Origin: Paraphaeosphaeria minitans
Taxonomy: Eukaryota > Ascomycota > Dothideomycetes > Pleosporales > Didymosphaeriaceae
DNA: 64,000 nucleotides
Assembly: GCA_015832175.1 (NCBI GenBank)
Contig: WJXW01000014.1
Span: forward strand, 1,612,001 to 1,676,000
Direction: 5' to 3'
The notes under the pieces were generated by a model that was not told where the DNA came from, did no database searches, and was given only the letters and a program-made list of their open reading frames with translations. Positions 35,237-48,400 of the stretch are shown here, piece by piece. The first letter of the stretch is position 1; every line of letters starts with the position of its first letter. Made by a program: the position numbers and the translations under genes.

Positions 35237-38200
35237 TTAACCTGCTATAGGTATCTTAGGTATTTTAACCTTAATTTACTTAAACTAGTTCTTCTAACTA
35301 CTATTACATCGCCGCTAGATCTCCTCGTCCATATTATACGTCCTATCCTACAGATCTACGCCCTCCTCTATTATATTCCTAAGGTTAGTAGCCATCTACA
35401 TCTGCTTCGCCTTCCACTTCTTAATATAAGACGCGTTATTAATAAGCGTAATTACGTAGCACTTTAATTTAGTTTAGTCACAATAGTAAACCTATAAGAA
35501 GAACTAGGCTGTTATTAATGGATTTATATAAGGCTTAAATAGTATTACTATGTTTACACGCTATAGATTTAATCCTACGCTAGCTATCTATAGTGTTACT
35601 ACTATAATCCACACCTTATTAATTTTATTTACATCTATAAACTTACGTAAATTAGTCTTATAGTCTTTAGCTTTTGTACTTGCAGTGTAATTGAGGACAT
35701 TTCCATCCCTATAGGTATAGCATAGCATAGCAATTAGGATTCTGGCATAGTTAGGCCATGCTGTCCTAATTACTACCTTTTGGCGCGTCTATTTATCCTT
35801 ACGTAGTGTTTCTTAGATAGGGTCTAGTATCCCCTTTAGCGTTAACCACTTTGCGCATAACGTAGACATCTATAACCTTATTACTAAATAACTCTAGGTG
35901 GTAGTGTTACGTAGGAATTCTAGATACTAGAGTAGAGCGTAATCCTTAGTAAACTCTCTAGTCTTATTATCTTACTTCTTCTACTTATTAAAAGCCTACA
36001 CAACTAGCGCTACGCTTACTATAGCTAGGGCTGTTATATATCTATGTGCCTTATTAGCTAACCCTTTTTTAGGCTTCTAGCTTAAAGGTGCTCCGCGCTC
36101 CTACTACTCCACTAAGGCTTTATTATACTTATAGTTTATCTCTACCTATAGCTTATCTTCTGTGTCTTAGATCTACTTCTCCTCTCTTTTATTAGGTTTT
36201 ACGTATATAGAGCGCCTCACCAGCTCACTAGTTATAGGAACAATAACGCAGTTATTAAACTAATACGTGTTTAGCGTCTAGGCTATAATAAACAATAGCA
36301 CAGCTTCTTGTGCCATATTATTAAAGTTCTTATAGAATGCTATCTTATAAAAGGACTTATTAGTTACACTAGATACGCTAATACTTTTAGTTATATAGTA
36401 GCGTAGGTTATTAAGGTTATTTATCTTATCGCTGCTATAAAAACGCTAAAGCCCTTTAAAGGTATCTATAGTAGTAGCCTAGAACAGCTGTTAGAGCGCA
36501 GTAGTATAAAAAATATAACTATTAACTAGGTTGTTCCCCTCTAGCGTACCAGATACGCCCTAGACAATTAGGTAGTGTTAATGGGCGTTCTAGAGGAATG
36601 TGTGGGCGTATTCTATTACAGTCTATATTTTAGACCTATTTACAGCTTAGTGGCACTTATTATATAATACGCACTTAACTACTAGAAGATCTACTTTATA
36701 TACGTAGGTTATTAGAGTTCCTTAAAACTTCCTATCTATACTGCGCTTCTTCCCTATTGTAATAAGGCTAAACTTAAACTTATTAAAGACATTTCTAATA
36801 TAGTAAGGAGTTAATAAAATAACAAGATCTAAGGCCCTAGTTAGTACATATAGGTGAGGGGAAAGGATGTCTAAACTATTTAATATAAACGTATTAATCT
36901 AGGAGCTCTACTCTATAAGTAGAACATTCCCCTATTTGTTTTTCCACATTCTATTACCATTAATAATGCCCTAATTAGAACTCATGTCCTTAATATTAAC
37001 CCTCTTACTATATTTAGTAACCTCTGTTATAGAGAGAGGCGGGTAGTTCTATAAAGCATCCTAGTTCTTACCCTCTTTAAAGGCGAAGCGAAAACTAGAA
37101 TATATTTTAAAAAAGGTGCCACCCTTAAGTATCTTCTACATGTCGTCTTGGAAACTAGTTAGAGCAGTATATAGGGTAATAATAAAAGTGCTGCCAGACT
37201 TAGGCTCTTAGTTAAGAAAGAGTTTCTTACGATTAGATAGTAAGCACTAGCAGGTAATAAGGTTATAAAAATAGGAGGGGTAATTACTATTAATCGCATT
37301 TTGTGGCAAGTGCTTTATTGTGTTTCCTTGCTTTTATACTACCTAAACCTCTATATAGTTCGCCTTATAGTGCCTAGTTATAATTACCTTAAGTAAGAGC
37401 TAAATCGTTTTACCTACGCCCTACTTATTACCTAGGATGCCACCACTTATAATCATGCGCTCTATTAGGAAGCCCTCTATAACTAATATAATCTAGTAGG
37501 GCTTAATGTAGATGCCATCTTTTAGCCCCTAACATTAGAATGGGATGCCTTAGGTCTGCATTATTATATCCTAATTTAGCTAAGGGATCACCTTTACTAC
37601 CTAGCTTAAGGCTCTGGCACTTATATATACGCATTTAACCCTTATTAACTTATCTGGCTGCAGATTAATAGGCTATACATCTTAACTATCCTTAAGCTAT
37701 AGATTGTATTTCTTATCGCTATTATTATTATTATTAACGTTGTCGCTTTTATAGTTATTATTACTTTTATTATTATTATTACTTTTGTTATTATCGTCGC
37801 TTTTGTTATTATTATTATTATTAATTTTAATAAGTGTCTTTACAGGACTAATTGTACAAAACAAAGGTAGGACTCTATTGCCCTAGTCCTGCTTAGTGGT
37901 CTGCCTGTGGACACTAACGTGGCTAGGCTAGGCAATCTGGCTTTTAGTGGCAGATTTATTATCGCCAGTATATACACAAGAAGGGTATTTATCTTTACCC
38001 TTATCCTACGTAGCGCTAGTGGTGCTTAGTCTACTAATAGTGGTAGTAGGTGGGAGCGCATCGCTATTACTCTAAATAGGCGCCTAGGACCTTACTTCTC
38101 TAATATTATTATTAGCGTTCTTACGCTTGGGGCTAAGCTTGCTTATATTATCCTTATTATCGCTGCTGCTAATTCTGCGGCGTTTACTATATTAGGATTT

Positions 38201-39190
38201 ACTTCTATAGCGTTTAGCTAGATATTTATATTATTCTAATCTACCACTATTAGCATAACTATAACTTAAGGCTAGGTAGGGAGCGGTTATAACAACAGTA
38301 GTATATACCCTATTAGATATAATATTCTAGAGTGCAGTTTATAGGCCTACGCGTGTTCTAATCTGTATATAGCCTTTAACACAATTTGGTAGGTACACAA
38401 CACCTAACCAGGCCAACCTAAAGAGATTTATTACCTTATCTAGGAAGTTATCCCACTAAACACGTCTGGAACTATTATATATAGTAGAGGTGTTCACTTC
38501 GCCAAGTATAGTCTTATCGCCTATTACTAAGTATTCTATAAAGCAGAGATTAATATAGTCCAAATATAGTTTAGGTAGGTAAGTGACAAGTCCCTAGCCT
38601 TACACTAATATAGATTATTTAAAGAAAGAAGTAAGATACTATATATTCTAGTTTTTAATTATATTACAGATAGTAGTTCCTAATAACTCAGCATTAATAT
38701 CTAGCATTAGTAATAGCTTAGGCTTACGTGCTAGCGTAGGTAATAGCTTAGACTTATATACTGGCGCTTTATCCTTTAATTAACACCTGCTATACCTATT
38801 TAGCATTGCGTAGAGGGCGCTCGCCTTCTATACTTTGTTAGTAATATTAACATCCAGCTTAGAGATCTTCTTAACAATCTACGCTGCGTGTAACTCCTTT
38901 AGGATAAGGTAGTTGCCTTTATAATATTAGTTTTCTAGGTTTATAATTAGTAATATTATTTTTAACTACTCTTTAATACAGCTAAAGCCTATTAGGTCTA
39001 GACTAAACGCTTCTATATATTTATTATCACTAAGTAAGGACATTACTGTAGATTTTAACGCCTTTAAAAATAACTATAGTAGAGCTATTATAGATCTAGT
39101 GCACGCGCTATCCTACGCTAGGCAAGAAAGGTTTATTAGTTATAGGTGTACACTAGGGGTAGAATAGGTGTAGTTATGAGTTTATATTAA
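35237..39190 (-). pseudogene. SNF2-family ATPase/helicase, RIP-degraded
   Basis: The minus strand reads about 1300 codons with RIP-type stops and ends at a stop at 35237-35239. The N-terminal half has no known domain and is followed by an Asn/Lys/Asp-rich tract (37715-37835). Motif I reads GGILGNKQGVGKTI (37405-37447). The C-terminal RecA lobe reads VVTLQIASVGLNLQRVNIVI, FKPYINP and Q-V-Y-Y-C-D-Q-T-K (about 35450-35630), the place of SNF2 motifs V-VI. SNF2 proteins use ATP to move along or remodel DNA and chromatin. The arrangement resembles Rad16/Rad5-like members, without a visible RING. Divergent from the SF1 helicase gene at 39330. Inactive. Confidence 0.75.
37715..37835 (-). repeat. Trinucleotide-rich tract coding for Asn/Lys/Ser/Asp runs
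   Basis: ATT/TTA-type trinucleotide runs broken by GTCGCTTTT words. On the minus strand they read as Asn runs separated by KSDD and KSNN, within the linker before the SNF2 ATPase core. Confidence 0.8.
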
Positions 39191-39330
39191 TTCGCGAAGA
39201 CTCATAGGGTGTGGAGTTAAGGTTATAAATTAATATTAAGTGGCAGTAAATAGAAAGATTACGTGTTTATTATTACCTAGGTAAATGTGAATAGTAAACT
39301 ACGTTAGCGATAAGAACGTGTGTAGGCCAT
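39191..39330. promoter_or_regulatory. Short divergent intergenic region with the shared motif (region 4)
   Basis: Separates the divergent SNF2 (-) and SF1 (+) genes. It contains AAATTAATATTAAGTGGCAGTAAAT (about 39227-39251), a relative of the motif in regions 1-3. Its place between two 5' ends fits a shared promoter or binding site, but this is inference. Confidence 0.4.
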
Positions 39331-42300
39331 AACTATTATAATAAGAAGGTATAAGAGGACTACCTAGAAGTATAACAAGAAGTCCAGTTAAAACTAGAGA
39401 GACTAGTAGGCGTTATATTATTGCGCAGAGGAGTAGAAGAGAAGGGGACTACCTAGTCTAGCCAGGCAAACTAATGTCCTAGCTATAATCTATTAGCGTA
39501 CTATAAATAGTAGATAATATATCCTACTAAGTAGAAACTTATCTTGTTACTAGGCTTACGTGCAGAGCGTTAAGCTGTTATTAAGTCTATTACGCGTAGA
39601 AGCGTTTTTAATACGCCTTATACATACGCTTATAGCTTCACCTCACGAACTATAATAAGTAGGGTAAACAGCTAATTACGTACCTTCCTATTATAGCTTA
39701 CCTAGGCTAAACAAAACCTTCGCTATTACCTACTCCTCTTACTATAGTTACCTAGGTAGTCCCTTACTTCTTCTCTTCTACTCCTAACTTTGCCTAGTAT
39801 CTAGCCCTTTTAACTCTTATTCCTTCTACTACTCTTATACTATACTACCGCGTTAAGTTAGGCGCGTTAAGTAGTTACTGTCACCCCACTTACTATTACC
39901 CTATTAACGCTAACGCGCACCTCTACGCATAAGTATACCTTTATAAGCGCCTTTTCTAAACGCTTTTACCTACGCCTATAAATATTAGAAACTGTCTTAC
40001 AGATATTTACATTAAGGTATACTTTCTATGCATAAGTATATCTAGTTTTAGTACTAACCACTATATCTAGTCTAACTGTTATTATAGACACCTAGGCAAA
40101 GCACTTTACTACCTATAACACTAGCTACCTAAAGCCTAAGCCTAAGTTCTCTAAAGGCGTCGCAGTCTTTAACATCACATATAAGAATACTATAAACCTA
40201 GGTCCTAGGCGTATCTCTATAGGCCATATCTTTGTAAAAGAGCAGCTGTTTACTATATTAGACAACTAGGCCAGTAATAGCTAGGCAATATCTTAGTAGC
40301 TTTATAATAAGTGTAGATAGCTAGGCTACCTTTAAGCTAGATACCCTAGCCAACTCTACCATAAGTGCAGTAACCCTAGCCATTCAGCGTTAGGTTACTA
40401 ATTTCAAAACACCTACTATGCCTATAGCAACGTAGGACATAAGCGTAAAAACTATTAGAATATTTACCCTTACTACCTAATAGAGGGCTATACTACTACT
40501 AACTACTACGTAATTAACTGCGTACCTACACCCACTTAAGCTAGTTAAGCTATAGCCACCTCTACTAAGAGCGTAGCCCCTACTAAAGATAAGGCCACAC
40601 CTATAGGTTTTATAGCTACACCTACTAAAGTATTAGGTGTCCCTACTAACACTACTATTACGCTTGTGGCTAGTAAAGCTTCTACTAACTTAGAACTAAT
40701 AGAAGATTATAGTTTACCTTTTAGTTAGTTTAAGGCCCTAGAATTAGACAAAATAGAAGTTAAGCTATATACTATAACTATAGAGTACTATTTATTATCT
40801 ATCTAGCTGCGCCTATTAGTCTTATATGTGAGTAAAAATATAGTAAGTAGCTAGTTTACTAAGAAAGCTATCCTCTAGACTTTTACTTTTAACGCTATTA
40901 GCCTAATTAAGACTTATAAGATATTAGTTAATTTGCCTATAGAATTTAACTAGCGTAATCTTAACTATCTTAGTGCCTATAGCCACAAAAAGCTAATACA
41001 GCTTATCTCTAGAGATGGCGCCATAGCCTATCTACTCTATATATCCTAGGAGATTAAGGTAGATACTAGCCTAGACAGACAGCCCTAAGATCTCCTAGGG
41101 CTTACGCTGTTCTCTAATAGCACCTATAGCCTATACACAGCTATAATACACGCGCTTTAAAACGCGCTATAGGAATGCCACTATATATAGGTTTACTTCT
41201 ACACTATAGCTAGCTTATAGTTTAAGGATGCTATAAATAAGGTTTCTAAATTAATCTAAATATAGGTAAAAGTTAACACTATAGCTACCTAGTATCTACG
41301 CTAGGCCATTAATATCTAGCTAGGGATATAGCTTCTACTAAATAAGTAACCTAAGTATTCTATCCTAGCACGTAAGTAGTTTAACTGTTATAAGGAGTAT
41401 TTTATAGTGTATTTCTATTTAGCTATTATAGAGTATAAGGCTATCCCTAATACTATGTTTGTGCCTATAAAGGTGCGCCTAGTTAAAATAGGTAGTAACC
41501 TAGACTAGCGCGCCTACTTTACACTTATTATAATAGACAAAAATATAAACCTTCGCGTTAACGCCCTATTTAATATTTAGTTCTTTAGTAATAACGTAAG
41601 TAATAGTATGGTATAGAGAGGGCGTGTAGTGCTGCTAGTAGGTATCGCTAATGGCCTTAAGTACTCTGCCTTCATCCAGCGACCCTATAATAGTAGGTCT
41701 AGTTTCTAGCAGGACCCTAAGTTCTCTAAGAACCACGTTATTAAGGCTAATAACTTTAACAATATTAACTAGCTATAGGCTGCGCTAGATAACTACCTAG
41801 GCATTAAAGTCTACATTTACATTAAGTAACCCTAGAACTAGATTAAGCGGAAAATTAATACGCTGCGCATGCTATTCTAGTAATAGAATAAGTATAAACT
41901 AAAGCTTAACTTATTACTTAATAATAATATGCTTAATCTTCCTAATTATAGCTACTTTAAGTAGCACATTTTAGCGTTTAGACTTAATACTGTGTAAGCT
42001 ACTATTACTAAGGCCACTAAGCTTACTAGGCTAAAGGATAAGTAGTAAGGTTTCTTCTCTTTCCTTAAGCGCTTATGCGCCGGCGTTAGCCTTATTTAGG
42101 GCCCTAGTGGTATAGGTAAATTAAGGTTAATCTTAGCTATTATCCTCTACTACTATAAGCTGTTTATGCATAGTAGTAACACTAGTTAGCTCTAGGTTAC
42201 GTTACCTATTAATACACAGTTAGATAACCTATACCTATAAGCGTATAACTAGCTAATAGCTTAGTACACTATACTTAGTACTTAATCTACTAACATAACT

Positions 42301-44090
42301 ATCCCTTACCCTATTGTTATTCGCCAGCACATACGGGAGATAGAGAAGAAGGTCTAGTAAAAAGATACACTTACTTTACGCTAGGCGCACAATATTAACA
42401 CTAGCCCTAATTATACGCCTAACATTAGCGGTGCCTCTACTAGTGAGAATAAGAATAATAATACTATTCTAGAAAACCTATCTATTAAGTACCTTCTACG
42501 CACCGCGTTTAACTAGTATAGTAAGAGCCTTAGTAATAATTAGCTTAAGTAGGTTAGTATTATAAAAGGATAGTAGATACTACACCTCGCCAGTATACCT
42601 ATAAAAGGCAGGCAGCTTCACCCTATTACTAACCTAAACCCTAGGAAGTACTCGCAGTTCTGCAACCTAATAGAGTAGTATATAAGTAGCTACGTTATAG
42701 TAGTAAAGAATATAAGGTTGCTCTAAGCTACTATAAACGCGCTAGTAGCTAACCTAGCTCTATTTACACACGCTATCTTTATAACGCTATATACACTATT
42801 TAAGTACTATACCTACTCTAAAAGTAAAGTATTTACTACACTCTAGAATAAGGCTAGTAAGACTACTAAGTGCACTGCCCTCCACTCCTTTATCTAGTTA
42901 TAGCTAGACGCCTTCTACGTTTTATTTAGGGACACGTTCTAGCCTACTCTAGTAGTAGGACTAGCTAGGCCTACAGAGACCTATTACTTCTATAAGTAGA
43001 CTAAGATGTCGCTCTTCTTCTACTTTATCCTTAGTGGCGCCTCTTAGCACTAGTTAGATCTCTAGTATTAGTTTATTCTAGATATAGTAGCTATAGTAAA
43101 CGTAATCCTACTAGGCGAGAAGCTATAGACTAACTCTAGGGTTACTAATCTACCTAACTTTAACTATGCTTACTAGTTCTTCTACGATAAGCTTAGCGTT
43201 CCTTAGACTATTTACTTCCTATAGGTGTAAAGCTAGACTAGCTTAAACATAGTTATAAAGTCTACGTATAACGTTTCCTTTACAACGCACTATATTACTA
43301 TTATACTCTAGCTTCTCTACTAAGGGTTTAAGGGTAAAGATATAGGTATTATTATTTCCTACACAGCGTAACGCGACCTGTATATTATAGGCGTTTATAT
43401 AGTTACTAACCACCTCTAGGCTATAGACAAGTAGGACACTAATTTAAAAAAGTGTATTACTAAGAAGCTCTTAAAAGTTACTATCTCTACTATAGATGGC
43501 CTTTAGGATGCGTAGAGGGATATAATACTACTAGACACTATAGTTACTAGTAAGCTTAGATTTATATAAGACACTAGCTATATTCTCTTAGCTATCTCTC
43601 GTCCTCGCATTAGTCTTATTATTATTAGAGACAGTAGCGCCTACTATAACAAAGCCTATAATAAGAAGACGCACTAGAAGACTGCTTACTATAAGATAGT
43701 GTATTATTACTAAGAGTAAAAATGCTTTATTAATATTAATAGCTTAAGGCATAAGGAGCGCTAGATAAAAATTACCCCACTAATTAGACTAGATAAGAAG
43801 CTTACTAGCGTTTACGCAATAAATAGTGCTAATAACTAGCCCTACACCTTTAGAGATGCTAAGGACAATAGTTTACTAGTTCTAGACTTTATTAAGGAGC
43901 TGTATGGATTAGATAGTAGTAGTATAGACGTTAGCTTTAGTAATAACAACAACAGTATATCTATTAGTAGGGGATCTAATAGCGGCCAGGCTAATACTAA
44001 GTAGGAGGTTTCTAGCGGAGCGGGAGATAGCTAGTAGTAATACCTAGGAGAATCCTAGTAATAATATCTAACAGACTCCTATAATATATA
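39330..44090 (+). pseudogene. UPF1-like superfamily 1 helicase, RIP-degraded
   Basis: The plus strand reads roughly 1580 codons with RIP-type stops. A Cys/His segment (HKCSNPSHSALG, then a VGHKRKN segment, about 40350-40460) may be a zinc finger. A Pro/Thr/Ala linker (about 40525-40680) and a long middle region follow. SF1 motif I is LIQGPSGIGKLR (42091-42126; GPPGTGK in intact relatives). The second RecA lobe has GIIISYTAQ (about 43350-43380), TISTIDGLQDAQRDIILLDT (43479-43540) and LAISRPRISLII (about 43588-43625), the UPF1/AAA_12 motifs V-VI. A Ser/Asn/Gln-rich tail ends near 44090. UPF1-like enzymes unwind RNA or DNA. Here it is a member of a repeat, not a host gene. Inactive. Confidence 0.75.
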
Positions 44091-45204
44091 GTAGACTCCT
44101 TATAGGTAGTGTTATGGGGTGGTATAGTAGTAAGCTAGCCCCTAAACACTACTAACTAACTTGTATAGTTAGGATTCTAAATAAGAATTATATTCTATCT
44201 TCTCTCTCCCTATAGTGCATATATTCTTTGTGTTTATATATAAGATAAATAGCTATATATATAAGATATAGATGTAAATAGGATCTATCTATATATATAA
44301 TTATAATAAGTAATATATACTTATAATTACTATTCTAGCCTACTTTACTATTTTACTCTAGTATAGAGGCCTATTAAGTATTCTCTTTAATTAGGTAGTA
44401 ATATAAAGTAGAAAGCCTTACTTATCTATACTATAGGTATATTACGCCTCTTTTAAGTACTACTAGATTTTCTACTATAAAAGATTAAAGTAGAGCTACT
44501 ATTTATATAGGGAACTAGTTTTATAGTAATTACTATTAATACTATCTATCTACCTAAATATTAAAAAGTTAGTGTTATACTATAGAAAGTAATTAATATA
44601 ATTTATAGCTTTTACTAAGTAATAGTAAATATAAATCTTTAAATTATCTACTATATACTTAAAAGGCCCTACTTAGTAATATATAATATACTATAGAAAC
44701 TTAACGTTTTAGTAGTTACTAAGATTTTATTATATTATATAGTTGTTTCTACGGGGTATATATAATAGTAGAAGTTAAATTAATATCTAGTTAATAGCAC
44801 TAGGGTAACTATACTAAACTCTACCTATAGTAAGTAATAATATAGCTATCCTAGTAGGAATTACGTAAAGTATGGTAAATTTGTATAAATAAAGATAAAT
44901 TAGAAAGTATAAAATAAAGGTATATAGGAGAAATATAAACTTATATAGACTACTATAAGCTACGAAAAATCTAGAGAAATTAATTAATATAAAAATAAGT
45001 AAGGTATTATAAATTTATGTAAATAAATATAAAGGGGAGGATAAAAAGAGTAAAACTTACTATATAAACTATAATAACATAATAAAAGTAAATATAAAAC
45101 AAAGTTCTAAAATTTAAAAGCGTAATATAAGCTAATATAAATTTATATAAACATAGGTAAAGTAAAGGGATAGAATATTAAAATATATTATATAAAATAT
45201 TAGA
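44090..45204. other. AT-rich stretch, no gene recognised
   Basis: Contains TATATATAAGATA-type low-complexity sequence (44225-44320). Loosely repeated TATAAATTTATATAAATA words occur at about 44880-45180. No readable protein family was found. The homology block of copy D begins at 45205. Confidence 0.5.
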
Positions 45205-45471
45205 CCTATCCAAGAGGAAGAGGCGTTAGTAGTCACAGACGCGCTAAGATTGGCTTAGCGTTAGGGTTAGAGTTAACGAATTAGGTAGGATTTAATACTA
45301 GAAACGCGTTAGACTAGGGGCAGAAATAATCCTATTCCCTAGCTATTTCTATTTCTTTCTTATTCTAATTTATCTTAACGTAACCTCTTATACTAATCTA
45401 CCATCTCTTATTTACAAAATAGGATAGTAGTGGCGTAGGGTTTAGCTATTACTTTTTACTACTAATTTGTA

Positions 45472-48400
45472 ATGGAGTTCTACTAGGACGCTTAAGCTTC
45501 CGCGTTAAGCCTAGCTAATAGAGTACTAATATTACTACATTAATAGAACTCTTAGTAGTAATAGTAACTAGTAGGAGAAAACTTAGCGTAAGCTAATATA
45601 CAAAAGTATATTTATTTTATTAAAAAGTACAGCGTGCTTTACTACAGCGAGCATAAAGCTAGTATAGAAAATCTTAATATATATTTCTGTTAAAAGCATA
45701 GTGTACTAGTTAATAAATAAAAGAAATTTATTAAAAGCTGCGCTCTTTTAAAAAAATAAGGGCTAGGTAGCGTTACGCTACTAGACGCTAGCGGACTACT
45801 AATTTAGGTCCTAGGAGCGCTATTAGACAGCTTCTAATATAAGTAGCTAGTATATAGCTATTTTACACGAAATAAGGGCTAGATACAACTACACTATAAT
45901 AGTTATAGGTTAGTGTTTAAGACAGGATTAGATGCGCTCTACTAGAAGGTAAAGATATAGTCTTTCTTTGCTACTTTAGGATAGTAGCAGTACTTTGTAG
46001 TTTACGTCCCTAATATAGCAGACAGCAGAGCAGACGCTAGGGCACATAAAGAAGAGGTAGAAGACATTCTAGCAGAGTACGCGTAAATATAGAAAGAGAG
46101 GAAATAGTAAGAGTAGGTAATAGATATAGAAGTTATAAAGATAAATAAGACAGGCTAGTAGAAGTTTATAGAGTGGCTAGAGCACTTTATAAACCGCAAC
46201 TATATACACCTTACTTACATAATTTAGCTACTACGCTAAAATAAGCCTAAGCTATAGAAGGCTGCGTAGGCTATAGAGCAGCTAGTAAAGTAGAGCGTCT
46301 AAGGGCTATCCTTACTACCACGTAAGACCTAATAATAGGTAAAGAGTGCATAGGCTAATAAGATCTACTAGCAGCCAATAGCCTAACTATAGAACCTAGA
46401 GAGCTAGGTGCGCTATACTAGATATATTATAATATTTATATACTATGTCCTACGTATTATTGCTACTAAAGAAGTAGATAAGGAGAGTAAGGATATAGAG
46501 AGTAGTAAGGGTAGCAGCACTAACAATAGTAGTAATAGCGACAGTAGTAGTAGTAGCGACTATAGTAATAAGAGCCTACCTAAAGCCCACATAGGTTGCT
46601 AAGTTAAAGTTAATCCTATAAAGGACGCGTAGGAGATGTTCCTATAGAAAGAGGACTAAAAGCTGCTAGCCACTATACTCTAGGAGGCCCTAGATAGTAA
46701 TAATAAAGCCAGCCACATTATTCTATTGCGCCAGATGCTTAGTACGTTTATTATAATAACCTATATCTATAGTCTATTTAAGAGTGGGCTTGTTTACTTT
46801 ACTACTATACTTAGGTTTAATTTAGAGATACGTTAACTACGCACTACAAAGAACTATTTATATTTAGTGGCTAGGATAGTGTACTATATTTAGGTAATTA
46901 GTGTTAAACACCTACTTTCGCCCACACAACAGGAATAGTAGGGCTTAGTAGAACGTAACTACTATCTTAACCTAAGAAAGCGCTTTCTAGTAGACAGGTC
47001 CTTTAGCCCAACGAGCCAGCTGCTTAGTCTGCTAGCCTATAGCAAGTTTATTAGTATAAATACTAGTAATATAGGCAACGCCTTCTAGTTAGAGGATAAA
47101 AAGATCTTCTACCTTAACAGTAAACTTATTATTATATACTATTTCTGGCTAATAGCCTAAAAACTATTAACTAAGCTAGAGGACCTACTCTAGGGTAAGC
47201 TGCTTTAGGTCTACAGTCCTAGTTAGCGTTTCCTAATCTAGCTTAACCTAATTTAGGATAATATTGTATACACATAACGCGGCATATCCTTTATTACGTA
47301 TAGAAATAATAGCCTAGAGAATGGCTTGTAATAGATACTTAAATAGATAATATAGAACAAGTAGGGTTAGAAGCTCTACTCTAGAAATAGGACTTAGAAC
47401 GTTATATATATAAAGCTATACCTACGTAGTGTTAAGCGCTTTAAGGAGCTAGAGCTTACTAATCTCTATATTAATAAGGAAATACTAGGTTAGGGCACTA
47501 AGATTATATTAATACAGTTCCGCAATAGAGTACTATAGGACCATAACCTCTTTATAATAGATAGATAGATTATAATAGTAGTCTGTTACTATAAGTTATA
47601 GTTATAGTTTAATAAGCCTAAGGTTATTCTAAGGTTCCTGCCCTCGCAGCTCTTATAGGTGCTTATTATATATCTAGCGTACGTGTAGCTATTTAAAGAG
47701 TACCTAACTGTAGAGGTGCTAGGCGGCAGCTTTACTAACTACCTATAAGCTAATAAGTAGGGTCTATAGCACATAGATTACTTAACGCAGGTACTAAAGC
47801 GCGAGACAGGTAAGCACCTAGAGGTAGCGCTAAACACGCTTAACTACTAATACACAGTAGTAGGAATTAGGCAGGAGGTAGTTAGGGATGTATTTAGGCA
47901 GGGTTACTAAGATAAGGTAGGTAAGATTAAAGAGCCTAAGGTTAATAAGGATAGTAAGAGCCTGTTAGAGCTATAGAGCGTATAGATAACTAAGATTAGC
48001 CTAGCTAACTACAGCGTACCTATTAATATTATAAAGCATCTTAGTATACGTTTAATTAAGACCTTTTAGCTACTTAGTTAGCGCTGGCATAAGTTTCTAG
48101 GTGTAGATAGGTATAAGGTACAACCTAGTGCAGCTAGGAAGTAGTGATAGAAAGAAGAAGGAGACAGTTAAGACAAAAAAAGAGATAATCTTACTATAGT
48201 TATACTATAGAAGAAAACTAAACTAGAGGGTGTTACTGTAAGTGCGATGTCTAGAGCGATATAGTAGGTACTTAGCTAGGCTACTATATTATTTAAGTTA
48301 GATAAGTAGGAATAGGCCATGTTTGCTATAGTAAATAGTTAGACACCACTAGTAGTCGTGCTCCCTATAGGTAGAGGCAAGAGTCTACTATTTATAGTGC

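Noticed and set aside
39330..44090. UPF1-like helicase as a host nonsense-mediated decay gene
   Set aside because: It is RIP-degraded like the surrounding repeats and lacks the recognisable UPF1 CH domain in the expected place, so it belongs to a repeat.
44090..45204. Possible mitochondrial-type AT-rich DNA or an origin of replication
   Set aside because: No mitochondrial gene or known origin motif; the composition matches RIP-modified nuclear DNA on both sides.
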